64,000 nt of DNA from Devosia sp. 2618 (lineage in GTDB: Bacteria; Pseudomonadota; Alphaproteobacteria; Rhizobiales; Devosiaceae). The notes beneath the pieces are model-generated. The model did no database searches, was not told the origin of the DNA, and saw nothing but the letters and a program-made list of their open reading frames with translations. How positions within the stretch are numbered: the stretch's first letter is position 1; the number at the start of each line of letters is the position of its first letter. Position numbers and translations under genes: made by a program. Shown here piece after piece: positions 35,680 through 44,906 of the stretch. The stretch lies in NCBI RefSeq assembly GCF_040546815.1, contig NZ_JBEPOO010000001.1, forward strand, positions 1,860,001-1,924,000. Direction: 5' to 3'.

Positions 35680-37698
35680 ATGCACCGTCGCCTCGCGGCA
35701 GGCCTCATCGCAGCAGTTTTGGGACTGGCCAATGCAGCCCCCTATACGCTCGCCAATGAGACGATAGACCCGACGACCACCAGCGCCCTGCCCCCAGCGG
35801 CGGCCGTGATCGATGATTTTGAACGTGGCTCGCCCCAGTTTCGTGCTGCGCTGATCGAGTTGCGCCAGGGTGATCCGGCAGTGGCTTTTGCCATGGCGGG
35901 GAAACTGACCAGCGATGTGGAGCGGCGCACCATTCAATGGGCCGCGATCAATTTCAACGCCGGCAAAGTGGGCTATTGGGCCATCGAAGCGTTTGCTGTC
36001 GATGCGCCCGACTTTGCGGCCGCGAGCCTTTATCGCACCCGCGTCGAGCAATCGCTGACGGCGAACGATGCTCCACAGTCCGATGTTATGGCAGCGCTTG
36101 GCGCGCGCGCCCCCAGCACGGTCGATGGGCAGATCAGTCTCGCGGCGGCCTATCTTGCCAAGGGCGACAAGGACAAGGCGACGACGCTGGCGCGAAGCCT
36201 TTGGGTCGACAATTTCCTCACCGAAGAGCAGGAAACGCGGGTTCTGGCGCAGCTCGGATCGTTGCTGGATCGGCCGACGCATTGGGCGCGAGCGGTGTAT
36301 CTGATGATGCATGACCGGGCCCGCGCCAGCGAGCGTCTGACTGCATTCTTGAGCCCGGCGCAGCAGTCGCTGGTGACCGCGCGGGCTGCGGTGTCGCGCA
36401 ACGACAGTGACGCCAAGGCGCTGCTCGACAAGGTCGACCCGTCGATGCGCGCCAACCCGGTCTACATTTTTTCGCGGGCGCAGCGGGCGCGGCAGTTCGA
36501 GCTGTGGCAGAGCGCGGCGGACTGGCTGGCCAAGGCGCCTGCGGATCTGCCGGATTCGGCCGAGTGGTGGTATGAGCGACGGGCGCTGATGCGCAAGCTG
36601 CTGGACCTTGGGCAGCCCAAACTGGCCTATGAAGTGGCAGCCGGTTACCAGAATGGCCCGGAAGGCCGGATGGTGGACGCCCAGTTTCACGCGGGCTGGA
36701 TCGCGATTTCGTTCCTGCATGATCCAGCGTCGGCCAAAAAGCATTTCACCGAAATGGCCGTGCATTCGACGCTGCCCGATACCGTGTCGCAATCCAATTA
36801 TTGGCTGGCGCGAGCCAATGCGCAGCTGGGTGACACTGAGGGCGCGGAGGCGGCTTTGAGAATCGCAGCGCGCTATCGCACCGTCTATTACGGCCAGTTG
36901 GCGCGGACTGAACTGGGTGAGACCGGCATTGGTATCCGGCCTCTGCCCGATGTTGCGCCCAACGCCATTCGCTTCAACAGCAACCAGGTGGTGCGCGCCA
37001 TTCGCCTGCTGGCGGCGAATGGGCAATCGGCGTTGGCCGTGCCGTTGCTGCGCAATTTTGGCACCGGGCTCACCAGCGACACCGATCTGGCACTGGCGGC
37101 AAAGCTGGCGCAGGAAATCGGCGCCTATCATCTGGCCATTGCCATTGCGACGACCGCCGATCAGCGCGGCACGCCGCTCGATATCCTCAACTTTCCGCAG
37201 GCGGATTTGCCGCCTGACCTGACGCTGCCAGTCGAGCGAGCGGCGGTCTATGCGATCACGCGGCAGGAATCGATGTTTCAGCTCGATGCAGTCTCGCCAG
37301 CGGGGGCGCGCGGATTGATGCAGCTCATGCCAGGCACGGCGCAGGACGTGGCGCGCAAGGTGGGCGTTGAATACTCGCCGAACAAGCTGGTGACCGACGC
37401 GAGCTACAATGCCTTGCTTGGGTCGACATATCTCGGCGCGCAGTTAGACCGCTACAATGGCTCGCTGGTGCTGGCCGCCGCCGCATACAATGCCGGGCCG
37501 GGCAATGCCGACAAATGGATCCGCGCCTATGGCGATCCGCGCGAGGACAATGTGGACCCCGTCATCTGGGTGGAGCTGATTCCGTTCCAGGAAACGCGCA
37601 CCTATGTGAAGCGCGTACTGGGCAATTATCTGGTCTATCGCGAGCGGCTGGGCGACAGTCCCCTGCCCTTGCAACAGGCCCTGCGCACGATACGATAG
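35680..37698 (+). CDS. Soluble lytic murein transglycosylase (Slt70-like)
   Basis: Cleaves glycan strands of peptidoglycan. The 672-residue protein has a signal peptide (MHRRLAAGLIAAVLGLANAA), a long helical superstructure of repeats, and a C-terminal SLT domain from about residue 520. The SLT domain shows the catalytic Glu in ITRQESMFQLDAVSPAGARG, LMQLMPGTAQDVARKVG and AAAYNAGPGNADKWIRAYGD. AGGA lies 6 bases before ATG 35680. The longer frame from TTG 35653 is rejected. A hydrolase-like gene follows after a short stem-loop. Confidence 0.93.
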   Translation: MHRRLAAGLIAAVLGLANAAPYTLANETIDPTTTSALPPAAAVIDDFERGSPQFRAALIELRQGDPAVAFAMAGKLTSDVERRTIQWAAINFNAGKVGYWAIEAFAVDAPDFAAASLYRTRVEQSLTANDAPQSDVMAALGARAPSTVDGQISLAAAYLAKGDKDKATTLARSLWVDNFLTEEQETRVLAQLGSLLDRPTHWARAVYLMMHDRARASERLTAFLSPAQQSLVTARAAVSRNDSDAKALLDKVDPSMRANPVYIFSRAQRARQFELWQSAADWLAKAPADLPDSAEWWYERRALMRKLLDLGQPKLAYEVAAGYQNGPEGRMVDAQFHAGWIAISFLHDPASAKKHFTEMAVHSTLPDTVSQSNYWLARANAQLGDTEGAEAALRIAARYRTVYYGQLARTELGETGIGIRPLPDVAPNAIRFNSNQVVRAIRLLAANGQSALAVPLLRNFGTGLTSDTDLALAAKLAQEIGAYHLAIAIATTADQRGTPLDILNFPQADLPPDLTLPVERAAVYAITRQESMFQLDAVSPAGARGLMQLMPGTAQDVARKVGVEYSPNKLVTDASYNALLGSTYLGAQLDRYNGSLVLAAAAYNAGPGNADKWIRAYGDPREDNVDPVIWVELIPFQETRTYVKRVLGNYLVYRERLGDSPLPLQQALRTIR

Positions 37699-37727
37699 GC
37701 AAAAGCCTGAATGGACTTGAGGCGCAG

Positions 37728-37753
37728 TTCGCCCTGTCTCTAGATAGGGCGAA
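37728..37753. other. Inverted repeat between transglycosylase and hydrolase-like gene
   Basis: Arms TTCGCCCT and AGGGCGAA around GTCTCTAGAT, 29 bases after the stop at 37698 and 13 before the next start. No U-run follows, so a terminator is doubtful; it may protect the transcript end. Confidence 0.45.
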
Positions 37754-37765
37754 CCAGAGTTAGTG

Positions 37766-38704
37766 ATGCCCAAGCCTCGATTCGTCCCCGCCGACCACCC
37801 CGCTTTCGCCGATCTGCCTGTGCGTTATGTGACGCTATCGGCAGGGGTGCGGGCGGCAGTGCATGTGGCTGGGCAGTTATCGAGCGGACGCGTGCCGGTA
37901 ATCTGCCTGCCGGGCTATCAGCGCAACATGGCCGACTTCACCGAATTCGTGACCTATTTCCGCCGGGTGAATGGCGGCGGCTGGCCGGTGGTGTTGATCG
38001 ACCTGCCAGGACGCGGTCGCGCCGACAATCGCCTGCGGGTCAGCGACTACGGCTCGCTGGCCGATGCGCGCGATGTGATGTCGGTGATCACCGCGCTTGG
38101 TATTGGACGGGCCATCGTGGTCGGGCAAGGGCATGGCGGGCAGGTCGCCATGGCGCTGGCCGCTGCACATCCGCTGATTGTTGCCGGGACCGTACTGATC
38201 GATGCCGGGCCGGTGACGGATTCACGCGGCATTGTGCGGTTGCGCAATAATCTGGCGCATGTGGAGGCTTTGCGCGGACGAAAGGCAGTCTTTTCAGGGT
38301 TCCGCCGCGTGTTGCACGGCGATTATCCGGGACTGTCGGAAACGGCGCTCGACAACCTGATCCTGCGCAGCCATTTCGTCGACCGGCGCGGCCGCGCCCG
38401 ACCGCTCTATGATCAGCGGCTAATCGAGGGGCTGGCGAGCATCAATTTTGACGATGTGTTGGCGGCGCAATGGCCGCTTTTCAACGCGCTGAACTGCGCG
38501 CCACTGATGCTGTTGCGCACGCAGCTGACCGATCAGTTGCGACGGGAAACCTATGACGAAATGGTCCGCCGTCGCCCGGACGCAGCCGCGCTGACCATTG
38601 CCGGGCAAGGCTCGCCCGCTTTGTTCGATCAGCGCGAGGAAGTCGACGCGATTGCCGATTTCGTGGTGCGGACGAGCGGCAAGGCCCTAGGCAAAGTGGC
38701 GTAA
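37766..38704 (+). CDS. Alpha/beta-hydrolase-fold protein lacking the nucleophile Ser
   Basis: A 312-residue alpha/beta-hydrolase-like protein: VPVICLPGYQRNMADFTEF with the oxyanion loop, WPVVLIDLPGRGRADN, and the strand-elbow region IGRAIVVGQGHGGQVAMALA. The elbow reads G-Q-G-H-G-G where active members have G-x-S-x-G, so the nucleophile is Gly. The usual His loop near the C-terminus reads AGQGSPALFDQ, without His. An Asp may remain in LLRTQLTDQLRRET. Either a non-catalytic binding protein or a different chemistry. ATG 37766 or GTG 37763 starts it. Confidence 0.75.
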   Translation: MPKPRFVPADHPAFADLPVRYVTLSAGVRAAVHVAGQLSSGRVPVICLPGYQRNMADFTEFVTYFRRVNGGGWPVVLIDLPGRGRADNRLRVSDYGSLADARDVMSVITALGIGRAIVVGQGHGGQVAMALAAAHPLIVAGTVLIDAGPVTDSRGIVRLRNNLAHVEALRGRKAVFSGFRRVLHGDYPGLSETALDNLILRSHFVDRRGRARPLYDQRLIEGLASINFDDVLAAQWPLFNALNCAPLMLLRTQLTDQLRRETYDEMVRRRPDAAALTIAGQGSPALFDQREEVDAIADFVVRTSGKALGKVA

Positions 38705-38707
38705 TCG

Positions 38708-39274
38708 CTAGGCGGCTTTTGACGATTTCTTGAGCTCGACCGCTTGCTCGACCCATTTTTCGCGGCGGATGCGGCCCTTGAAGGCCAGTTGCGCGTCGAC
38801 CCAATCGATATTGGCCTTGGACCAGGTGGCGATCTGGTCGAAGTGGAAAACGCCCATGGTGTTCAGCGACGCCTCAATCTTGGGGCCGATGCCTTTGATC
38901 AGCTTGAGGTTATCGGCGCCAACAGCGCGCGGCGCTTTGAGACTTGTGGGTTTGGGATCAGCTGCTTTGGGCTTCGTACGCGGCTTCTTGGCAGCGGGTT
39001 TGGGTGGAGTGATTATTTTGCCGGCAGGAGCCGGCGCAACGGCCACAACCGTCGGAAGCGGCTTTGGAACCTCGGTTTCGTCGGCAGAAGCGGCCAGTCG
39101 CGCGGCTGGCCGGACCGGGATTGGCACTGTCTGCACGACGACGGCCGGCACGCGCTTTGGCTGGCTTGCGATGGCATAGCTTAAACGGCGCAGCGCATAG
39201 CCGATCACGCAGCCAAGGAGGTAGGCCGCCAGCATCAGCAGCGCCGTTTCGACGATGTTGCCGAGATTGGTCAC
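38708..39274 (-). CDS. Membrane-anchored helix-hairpin-helix protein
   Basis: A 188-residue protein with one N-terminal membrane span (residues about 8-28, ETALLMLAAYLLGCVIGYAL), a Pro/Ala/Lys-rich linker (about 40-120), and a C-terminal helix-hairpin-helix module: DNLKLIKGIGPKIEASLNTM, then GVFHFDQIATWSKANIDWVD. That module resembles the extra C-terminal domain of some alphaproteobacterial NuoE and related short proteins. Its ligand is unknown; DNA binding is not implied. It is the last gene of an operon with the OmpA protein and a 37-residue membrane protein, 7 bases after the latter. Confidence 0.78.
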   Translation of the reverse strand: MTNLGNIVETALLMLAAYLLGCVIGYALRRLSYAIASQPKRVPAVVVQTVPIPVRPAARLAASADETEVPKPLPTVVAVAPAPAGKIITPPKPAAKKPRTKPKAADPKPTSLKAPRAVGADNLKLIKGIGPKIEASLNTMGVFHFDQIATWSKANIDWVDAQLAFKGRIRREKWVEQAVELKKSSKAA

Positions 39275-39281
39275 CTGCGCC

Positions 39282-39395
39282 TCAAGCTTTAGGCGGCGTA
39301 AAACTGCGCCAGCCGACGACCAGACCGATCACGCCAACGGCTGCGAGATAGGGCCAGTACATGCCGAGCAGGTAGTGCAGCGAGTTCCAACTCAT
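39282..39395 (-). CDS. 37-residue single-span membrane protein
   Basis: A very small gene between the OmpA gene and the HHH gene. It encodes MSWNSLHYLLGMYWPYLAAV followed by GVIGLVVGWRSF and a PPKA end, i.e. one hydrophobic span with aromatic belt residues. The gaps are 16 bases on the OmpA side and 7 on the HHH side, so it fits the operon. An in-frame start at 39518 would overlap the OmpA gene and is not needed. No known family was recognised. Its support is membrane-like composition, spacing and conservation to be tested. Confidence 0.6.
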   Translation of the reverse strand: MSWNSLHYLLGMYWPYLAAVGVIGLVVGWRSFTPPKA

Positions 39396-39411
39396 CACGA
39401 GATCGCTCCGC

Positions 39412-42009
39412 CTAGTAGTGTTCGGGCTGGACCGTGACCACAATCCGGCGATTGAGCTGCTTGCCTTGCGCCGTGCCGTTATCGGCAATCGGCGTGCTTT
39501 CGCCATAACCGACGGCATAAAGGCGCGCTGGCGTCACGCCACGTTCCACCAAGGCGTCGACCACAGCCTCGGCGCGCGCCACCGACAGCGCCAGGTTCAG
39601 CGTCTCGTCACCATCGGAATCGGTATGCCCCTCGATATGGACCACGGCGTCGGGACAGGCCGACAGGTCCGTCGCCAACTCGTCGAGCGCTGCCTGCGAC
39701 CCGGCCGCGATGATCGCTGCACCGGACTGGAACAGGATGGCGTTGCGCGCCGAGAACTCAGCCAACGGCTCGGAACAGGCAGCGATATCAACCGGGCTCG
39801 CCAGGGAGGTTTCCGCAGTGGGCGGCGCAACGGCAGCCAGTGTCGCGACAGGAAGTGAAATATCGGTCGACCATTTGACCGCACCGGCATTGGCTTCAAG
39901 AGCCACGGTGATCTCTGTTTTGGTCGCCTCGTTTGGCGTTGTCCCGCTGAGAGACCAGTTGCCCTGGCTGAAGTTAAGCTGGCCTGTTTCCAGCTTGAGC
40001 AAGGCACGGAGGCCGGTTTCTGCGCTGGACACGAAGCTATCTGGCGCGCCCTCGGCGATGCTGACAGCGGCTGTGTCGCCATTGCCGATCGCACCAAGCG
40101 TGCTGAGCGCCGCATCGGACGGCACTTGACCACTCATGATGGTAGAACCGTCAACACTGCGGCTGGCGGAAAAGGCGTAGTCCGGGTCGATTACAACGGG
40201 CTGAATGGTGGGAGGTTCGGTCGAAGGCGCCACAGGCGCCTCGGCCACTTCAGGCACCGGCGCCGCAGCCTCCGGCTCGATTACGGGCGTCGCGGGAACT
40301 TCAGGTCCTGGCGTCGCCGCGACAACGGCAGTAGCCATTGGCTGAGCAACGGCCATCGACCAACCAGCGGCGGCGAGATGGCGCGTGGCGAAGTCGGCTT
40401 CGAGGGCAGCTTTATCGATCGCGGAATTTGGCGTTCCGGTGATCGTCCAACCAGAACTATCAAAGACCACGCGGCCATCGTGCAGCCGTTGCAGCAGGTC
40501 CAGCCCAAGCGCGGCCGATGCGACGAAATTATTCGGCGCACCTGAAGCGAAGACGAGATTTTTCGTTGCAGACGCACCGGCGGCCGCCAAAAGCGTAGCT
40601 TCTGATGCGGCGTCAGGCACAAAACCTGCCAGAGCAATCGCCCCAGTGGCCGCCTTGGACGCAGACCATTGATAGCTTTCGACGCGCGGTCCGGCGATCT
40701 CCGATGGCGCAAGCGTCACACCTTGAGGCGCTTCAGCGGCGACAATCTTGAGCAAGGCATCGTAGTCGGCGCCAGTGCGCGCCGTACCGGCAATCGTCAA
40801 AATGTTGCCATGCAGCGAAATTCTGCCCTCTCCCATCAAGGCGAGAGCTGCCAGACCAAAGTCGACGCCGGAGCGATAGCGCTCGGGCGCGCCGCGGCCA
40901 AGCTGCAGGTAGCTCGTATCGGCACCGGCAATGTTGGAAAAAGCATCCTTCGTGGCTGCGTCGGGCGCATACCCGTCGAAAACGATCGCTCCGCTCGGCT
41001 GGCGGCTGGCGCTCATCCAGTAGTCGGCAATACGCGGCGGCTCAAGCACGACAATGCTGCCGGACGGCTGCAGGTTATTGACAACCGCTTGCGCGATTTC
41101 GACCGTCGCAGGTGCACCGGTCAGGGTACTTTGTCCATCAGTGATGGTCGCCTCGCCATATTCCAGGCGCGATAACTGCTGCAGCAAACGCTCGGAAAGT
41201 GCTGAAAAGCCTTGCGGTTCTCCGGAGCCGAGGGCGAGGCCTGTTGCGACGGGAATACCGGACAGATCGGCGGTGCGGTAGCGCTCAGCCAGTTCGGCAT
41301 TGGGTACGAAACCCGACACGTCCATGACCTTTCCATCGAAATGGGCAGTCCACTGATATGGCGACACCACGGCAGGGGTAATGCTGACATTGCCCAGAGT
41401 GAGACCTGATGGTGCCCCTGCTCGCAGCACGATCATCAGATCGCGGTAATCGCGCTCAGATTTCGCACGGCCAGACACACTGACAGAAAGGTCGGAAACC
41501 GTCGCCCGACCTTGATCCAGATATTTCAACTGGTCGATGGCAAACTCGGCGCCCGCAACCCAGGTGCGCCGATCTGGCATTCCGGAACGAAGCTGAAGAT
41601 TTGAATTCTCGATATTTGCCTGGGACATGAAGCGTTGACGGGTCGTTTCGTCTGGAACACCGCCACTCAGGTCAATCGCGGAACCATCAATGCTGGCCTG
41701 CAGAACATAGGGCGTCGCAAGTGGAGCCAGTGTGATGTCCGACGATACTGCACGAATGCCGTCAAGGCTCGCGAGTTTGGCGACGGCCGCGTCGCGTATG
41801 CCTTGATCGGTAGTGGTGCCAGAGACCCGCAAATCGCGACCGTCAAAAGACAATTCTACCCAGTCATAACCGCTGGAGGCGATGGCTGCGGCCGTTTTGG
41901 TCGATAAATCCGAAGCAATCTCGGTCGATGTCATCGCAAGGCACAGGGTCGTCCCGCCCAAGACTGTGGCCAGTCCCGGCGCAACCCACTTGATAAGGTC
42001 CCTGATCAT
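39412..42009 (-). CDS. OmpA-family protein with five internal repeats
   Basis: An 865-residue envelope protein. It has an N-terminal hydrophobic segment (residues 7-26), a BON-like part (about 45-95), and five related modules of roughly 110 residues at about 101, 218, 330, 446 and 611. Each starts with an aromatic-rich strand (YQWTA, YWMSA, YQWSA, YAFSA), then G-hydrophobic-SGFVPDA and later a GAP turn. A Pro/Ala/Glu linker (560-608) precedes module 5. The C-terminal OmpA domain (about 748-862) shows VVHIEGHTDSDGDETLN and ARLYAVGYGE, expected to bind peptidoglycan. ATG 42009 is chosen. Confidence 0.85.
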   Translation of the reverse strand: MIRDLIKWVAPGLATVLGGTTLCLAMTSTEIASDLSTKTAAAIASSGYDWVELSFDGRDLRVSGTTTDQGIRDAAVAKLASLDGIRAVSSDITLAPLATPYVLQASIDGSAIDLSGGVPDETTRQRFMSQANIENSNLQLRSGMPDRRTWVAGAEFAIDQLKYLDQGRATVSDLSVSVSGRAKSERDYRDLMIVLRAGAPSGLTLGNVSITPAVVSPYQWTAHFDGKVMDVSGFVPNAELAERYRTADLSGIPVATGLALGSGEPQGFSALSERLLQQLSRLEYGEATITDGQSTLTGAPATVEIAQAVVNNLQPSGSIVVLEPPRIADYWMSASRQPSGAIVFDGYAPDAATKDAFSNIAGADTSYLQLGRGAPERYRSGVDFGLAALALMGEGRISLHGNILTIAGTARTGADYDALLKIVAAEAPQGVTLAPSEIAGPRVESYQWSASKAATGAIALAGFVPDAASEATLLAAAGASATKNLVFASGAPNNFVASAALGLDLLQRLHDGRVVFDSSGWTITGTPNSAIDKAALEADFATRHLAAAGWSMAVAQPMATAVVAATPGPEVPATPVIEPEAAAPVPEVAEAPVAPSTEPPTIQPVVIDPDYAFSASRSVDGSTIMSGQVPSDAALSTLGAIGNGDTAAVSIAEGAPDSFVSSAETGLRALLKLETGQLNFSQGNWSLSGTTPNEATKTEITVALEANAGAVKWSTDISLPVATLAAVAPPTAETSLASPVDIAACSEPLAEFSARNAILFQSGAAIIAAGSQAALDELATDLSACPDAVVHIEGHTDSDGDETLNLALSVARAEAVVDALVERGVTPARLYAVGYGESTPIADNGTAQGKQLNRRIVVTVQPEHY

Positions 42010-42209
42010 TCCCGTTCCAGTGAGTATCCGCAATTGATGCAACGCTAGTGCATTTCGCCTCAGCATGAAACGAAAATGGCGGCGGTAACTTACTGTTTAA
42101 GCTGCGTTATTTCGCTGCGCTCCGGAGATGCATCCTGCCCGATCCGTTCAGGCGCCGAATCATCAAAACCAAGACGCCCAAGCACTCTTGAACGGGCACC
42201 CAAAAGCAG

Positions 42210-42235
42210 AAAGGCCCGGGGTGAGCCGGGCCTTT
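42210..42235 (-). terminator. Rho-independent terminator after porin gene
   Basis: On the minus strand AAAGGCCCGG and CCGGGCCTTT pair perfectly around CTCACC, followed by CTGCTTTTG. Lies 24 bases after the porin stop. Confidence 0.85.
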
Positions 42236-42258
42236 CCGTATTACAGTCGGATCGAAGA

Positions 42259-43713
42259 TTATTCGAACGACTTGGCTGCCTTGAAGGTAACCTTGTATGC
42301 GTCAGCCGAGTTGACTTCGCCGCGGATCGAGGAGGTGAAACCACCGCCAGGAGCCCAAGCGAGTTCTGCAGCACCGTAGTACACTGCGTCGTCTGGCTGG
42401 ATTGCGCCGTTCTTGATGCCATCGCCGAAGAAGCCGCCGATTTCGCCGGTGACCTTGAGGGTTTCGGTGACAGCAGCAACCAGCTGAACAGCAACCTGGG
42501 TCGTGCCCAGATCAAGAAGTGCGTCCTGGAAGTAACGAGCACCGAGATTGATCTCGATACCATCAGTTACCTTCGCGCCGATCGAGCCGCCGAAACCATA
42601 GTCGGTCCAGTTGGCAGCAACAGCATCGACATTCGCGAACTCACCAGACAGAGCCAGCTTGAACAGGTCAAACGTGCCTTCAACCGACAGCAAACCGTTG
42701 GTGATGTTGGCAGCGCCCTGACCACGAACGTCCGTACCGAACTTGAAGTTGTCATAGTAAGCAACAGCAGCGCGCACCTTGAAGGCGTCGAACGTGCCGG
42801 TTGCACCAGCGTGGATCGCCCACGACTCGACGTCGCCGTCGAGAATGCCGAAAGCCAGACCGGTCAGGTGAGCGGTGATGCCTTCGCCAGCATAACCGAT
42901 AACACCAACGAGAGTGCCTTGCTCGTTTGCGGGAACACCCTTGTACGTGCCATTGGCGTTCACGCCGAAAGCACCATTCAGGTTTTCAAGACCAAGACCA
43001 ACGTTCACGCCATTGCCGAGATCGGAAACGACCTGGATCACAGCGCCGCCGAGATAATCGGTGTCAGCATCGATACCAACGCCCTTGCCGTCGATGGCAT
43101 CGGAGTTGAACAGGCCGAGGAAGTTGAATGGAGCGTCGTCGCCGAGATTGGCAATCGAGCCCTTCTTACCAGCCATGATAACGGTCGAGTCGCCAACCGA
43201 AACGTAAGCTTCGTCGATCACGAAACCCTGGGTAGTATCGCCGTGAACGAAGGTGACTGGAGGAACTGCAACAGCAGCACCATTACGGGTGGTCTGACCT
43301 TCGTTCCAGGTCTGGAGACGCTCAACGCTCTTCAACTTGACAACAGCCTTAGCCGAACCGAAATCGCTCGACGCGGTGCCGACGAACTTCAGCCACGCTT
43401 CAACCTTGGACTCCCAGTCCTTGTTGAATTCATCGCCAGCGGCGTTTGTGTAGGTGTTGCCAACAGCGATATTGCGGTTGCCGTCGAACGTACGAGCAAC
43501 GCCGGACTCGACGTTCCAGTCACCCCAATGGAATTCATAGGAAACGCCGCCCGAGATCTGCAGGCAGTTGGTGTCGGACGAAATGGTCAGGCCCGACAGG
43601 CCGAGCTCGTCGCAAACGTCGAGCGAAGTCAGAACGCCGAGATCGGCAGCGAAGCCAGCGGTCGAGAGACCGGCTGCAGCGATAGAACCGAGGATAAGGC
43701 TCTTGAGTTTCAT
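42259..43713 (-). CDS. Alphaproteobacterial outer-membrane porin
   Basis: A 484-residue exported beta-barrel protein. Signal peptide: MKLKSLILGSIAAAGLSTAG, cleaved near FAADLG. The body shows porin features: acidic, Gly-rich, alternating strands, a SGGVSYEFHWGDWNVESG start of the barrel, and two conserved-looking Cys (DVCDELG, TNCLQIS). The C-terminus ends in VTFKAAKSFE, with the aromatic last-but-one residue expected of barrel substrates of BamA. GGAGG lies 9 bases before ATG 43713. The long frame to 43914 is only upstream sequence. Solute selectivity is unknown. Confidence 0.87.
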   Translation of the reverse strand: MKLKSLILGSIAAAGLSTAGFAADLGVLTSLDVCDELGLSGLTISSDTNCLQISGGVSYEFHWGDWNVESGVARTFDGNRNIAVGNTYTNAAGDEFNKDWESKVEAWLKFVGTASSDFGSAKAVVKLKSVERLQTWNEGQTTRNGAAVAVPPVTFVHGDTTQGFVIDEAYVSVGDSTVIMAGKKGSIANLGDDAPFNFLGLFNSDAIDGKGVGIDADTDYLGGAVIQVVSDLGNGVNVGLGLENLNGAFGVNANGTYKGVPANEQGTLVGVIGYAGEGITAHLTGLAFGILDGDVESWAIHAGATGTFDAFKVRAAVAYYDNFKFGTDVRGQGAANITNGLLSVEGTFDLFKLALSGEFANVDAVAANWTDYGFGGSIGAKVTDGIEINLGARYFQDALLDLGTTQVAVQLVAAVTETLKVTGEIGGFFGDGIKNGAIQPDDAVYYGAAELAWAPGGGFTSSIRGEVNSADAYKVTFKAAKSFE

Positions 43714-44168
43714 TAATTGACCTCCAAAGTCAGTCATTCTTTGTGCCGGTTGCCCAGCGGTTTGTCGTAACGCGACCACACTATTCGTGGTGCAGTGTGT
43801 TGCCGTCGCGCTGCGACCGACAAACGATCCCATGCATGGATTCGCAAGACCCACTCTACGCATGCCGAACGGGGACGCAATCTCGCAAAAGCCGTTTTGG
43901 GGGCTGACTGCCATGGTTGCGATGCGGTTGTTGCAGATTCAGCACACAGAATGAAACCACCTGTTAATCGGCGTAAACAAAGGGTTAAAAAGTGATTGTT
44001 TGCAGCCACTTACTACACGCAAACGAGCGGGAATACTGCAAGATTAACCCTCATGTCGGCAGTGACCGCCTGTCATAGACGCAGCGGGGATGTGGCGCGA
44101 TTGTGCCGGAAAAGCGGGGGCGAGCAGGGAATTGATTCCCAATCGCCGCAATTGGAGGAAGTACGGAT
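43714..44168. other. 455-bp divergent intergenic region between porin and SDR
   Basis: No gene is supported; open frames on both strands lack family resemblance. The region holds the leader and promoter of the porin and the SDR ribosome site (GGAGGAAG at 44155). It is AT-rich around 43960-44050 (GTTAATCGGCGTAAACAAAG, GGGTTAAAAAG), the likely promoter or regulator region. I found no clear stem-loop. Confidence 0.6.
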
Positions 44169-44906
44169 ATGGACAAGAAGGTGGCCGTGGTTACGGGCGG
44201 AAGCTCGGGGATTGGGAAGGCAGCGGCCATTGGACTGGCCCAGGCTGGGTATGATGTGGCCATCTGCGGACGGCGTGCTGACGCTCTAAAAGCGGTCGCT
44301 GATGAGACCGGCGGTTTTTGGGCGGAGTGCAATGTGACCGACCCAACTGCCGTCGCCAGCTTTTTTGATGGGGTGCGCGCGCGATATGGGCGCGTCGACG
44401 TTGTGTTCAACAATGCGGGGCGGTTTGCGCCGGCGACGTCGTTCGGCGACCTTGATGTCGAAACCTGGAAAGAGATGGTCGATACCAATCTCAATGGCGC
44501 CTTCTATGTGGCGCGCGAGGCGTTCCGTGCGATGCGGGATCAGACGCCGCAAGGTGGGCGGATCATCAACAATGGCTCGATCTCGGCCTATGCGCCCCGC
44601 CCCGGCGCCGCATCCTACACAGCGACCAAGCATGCGATCACCGGGCTGACCAAGGCGATCTCGCTGGACGGGCGGGCGTTTGGTATTGCGTGCGGGCAGA
44701 TCGACATCGGCAATACGGCGACCGATATGACCAGTCAGATGAGCAGCGGGTCACTGCAGGCGAACGGCTCGATGATGCCCGAGCCGACCTTTGATGTGCG
44801 GCACGTGGTGGACGCGATACTTTATATGGCGGGGCTACCGCTATCGGCCAATGTGCAATTCATGACGGTGATGGCGACCAACATGCCCTATATCGGGCGC
44901 GGCTAG
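44169..44906 (+). CDS. Short-chain dehydrogenase/reductase (SDR)
   Basis: A 245-residue classical SDR, NAD(P)-dependent. Cofactor motif [11 protein letters not shown] (residues 8-18), [14 protein letters not shown], and active site Ser in [13 protein letters not shown] with [12 protein letters not shown] holding Tyr-x-x-x-Lys. GGAGG precedes the ATG. The substrate cannot be told from sequence; no partner enzyme lies beside it. Its stop codon overlaps the end of nagA on the other strand by 4 bases, so the two are convergent. Confidence 0.88.
   Translation: MDKKVAVVTGGSSGIGKAAAIGLAQAGYDVAICGRRADALKAVADETGGFWAECNVTDPTAVASFFDGVRARYGRVDVVFNNAGRFAPATSFGDLDVETWKEMVDTNLNGAFYVAREAFRAMRDQTPQGGRIINNGSISAYAPRPGAASYTATKHAITGLTKAISLDGRAFGIACGQIDIGNTATDMTSQMSSGSLQANGSMMPEPTFDVRHVVDAILYMAGLPLSANVQFMTVMATNMPYIGRG

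Noticed and set aside
42076..43716. A 546-residue plus-strand frame opposite the porin
   Set aside because: The porin has a signal peptide, ribosome site and terminator; the opposite frame has none of these.
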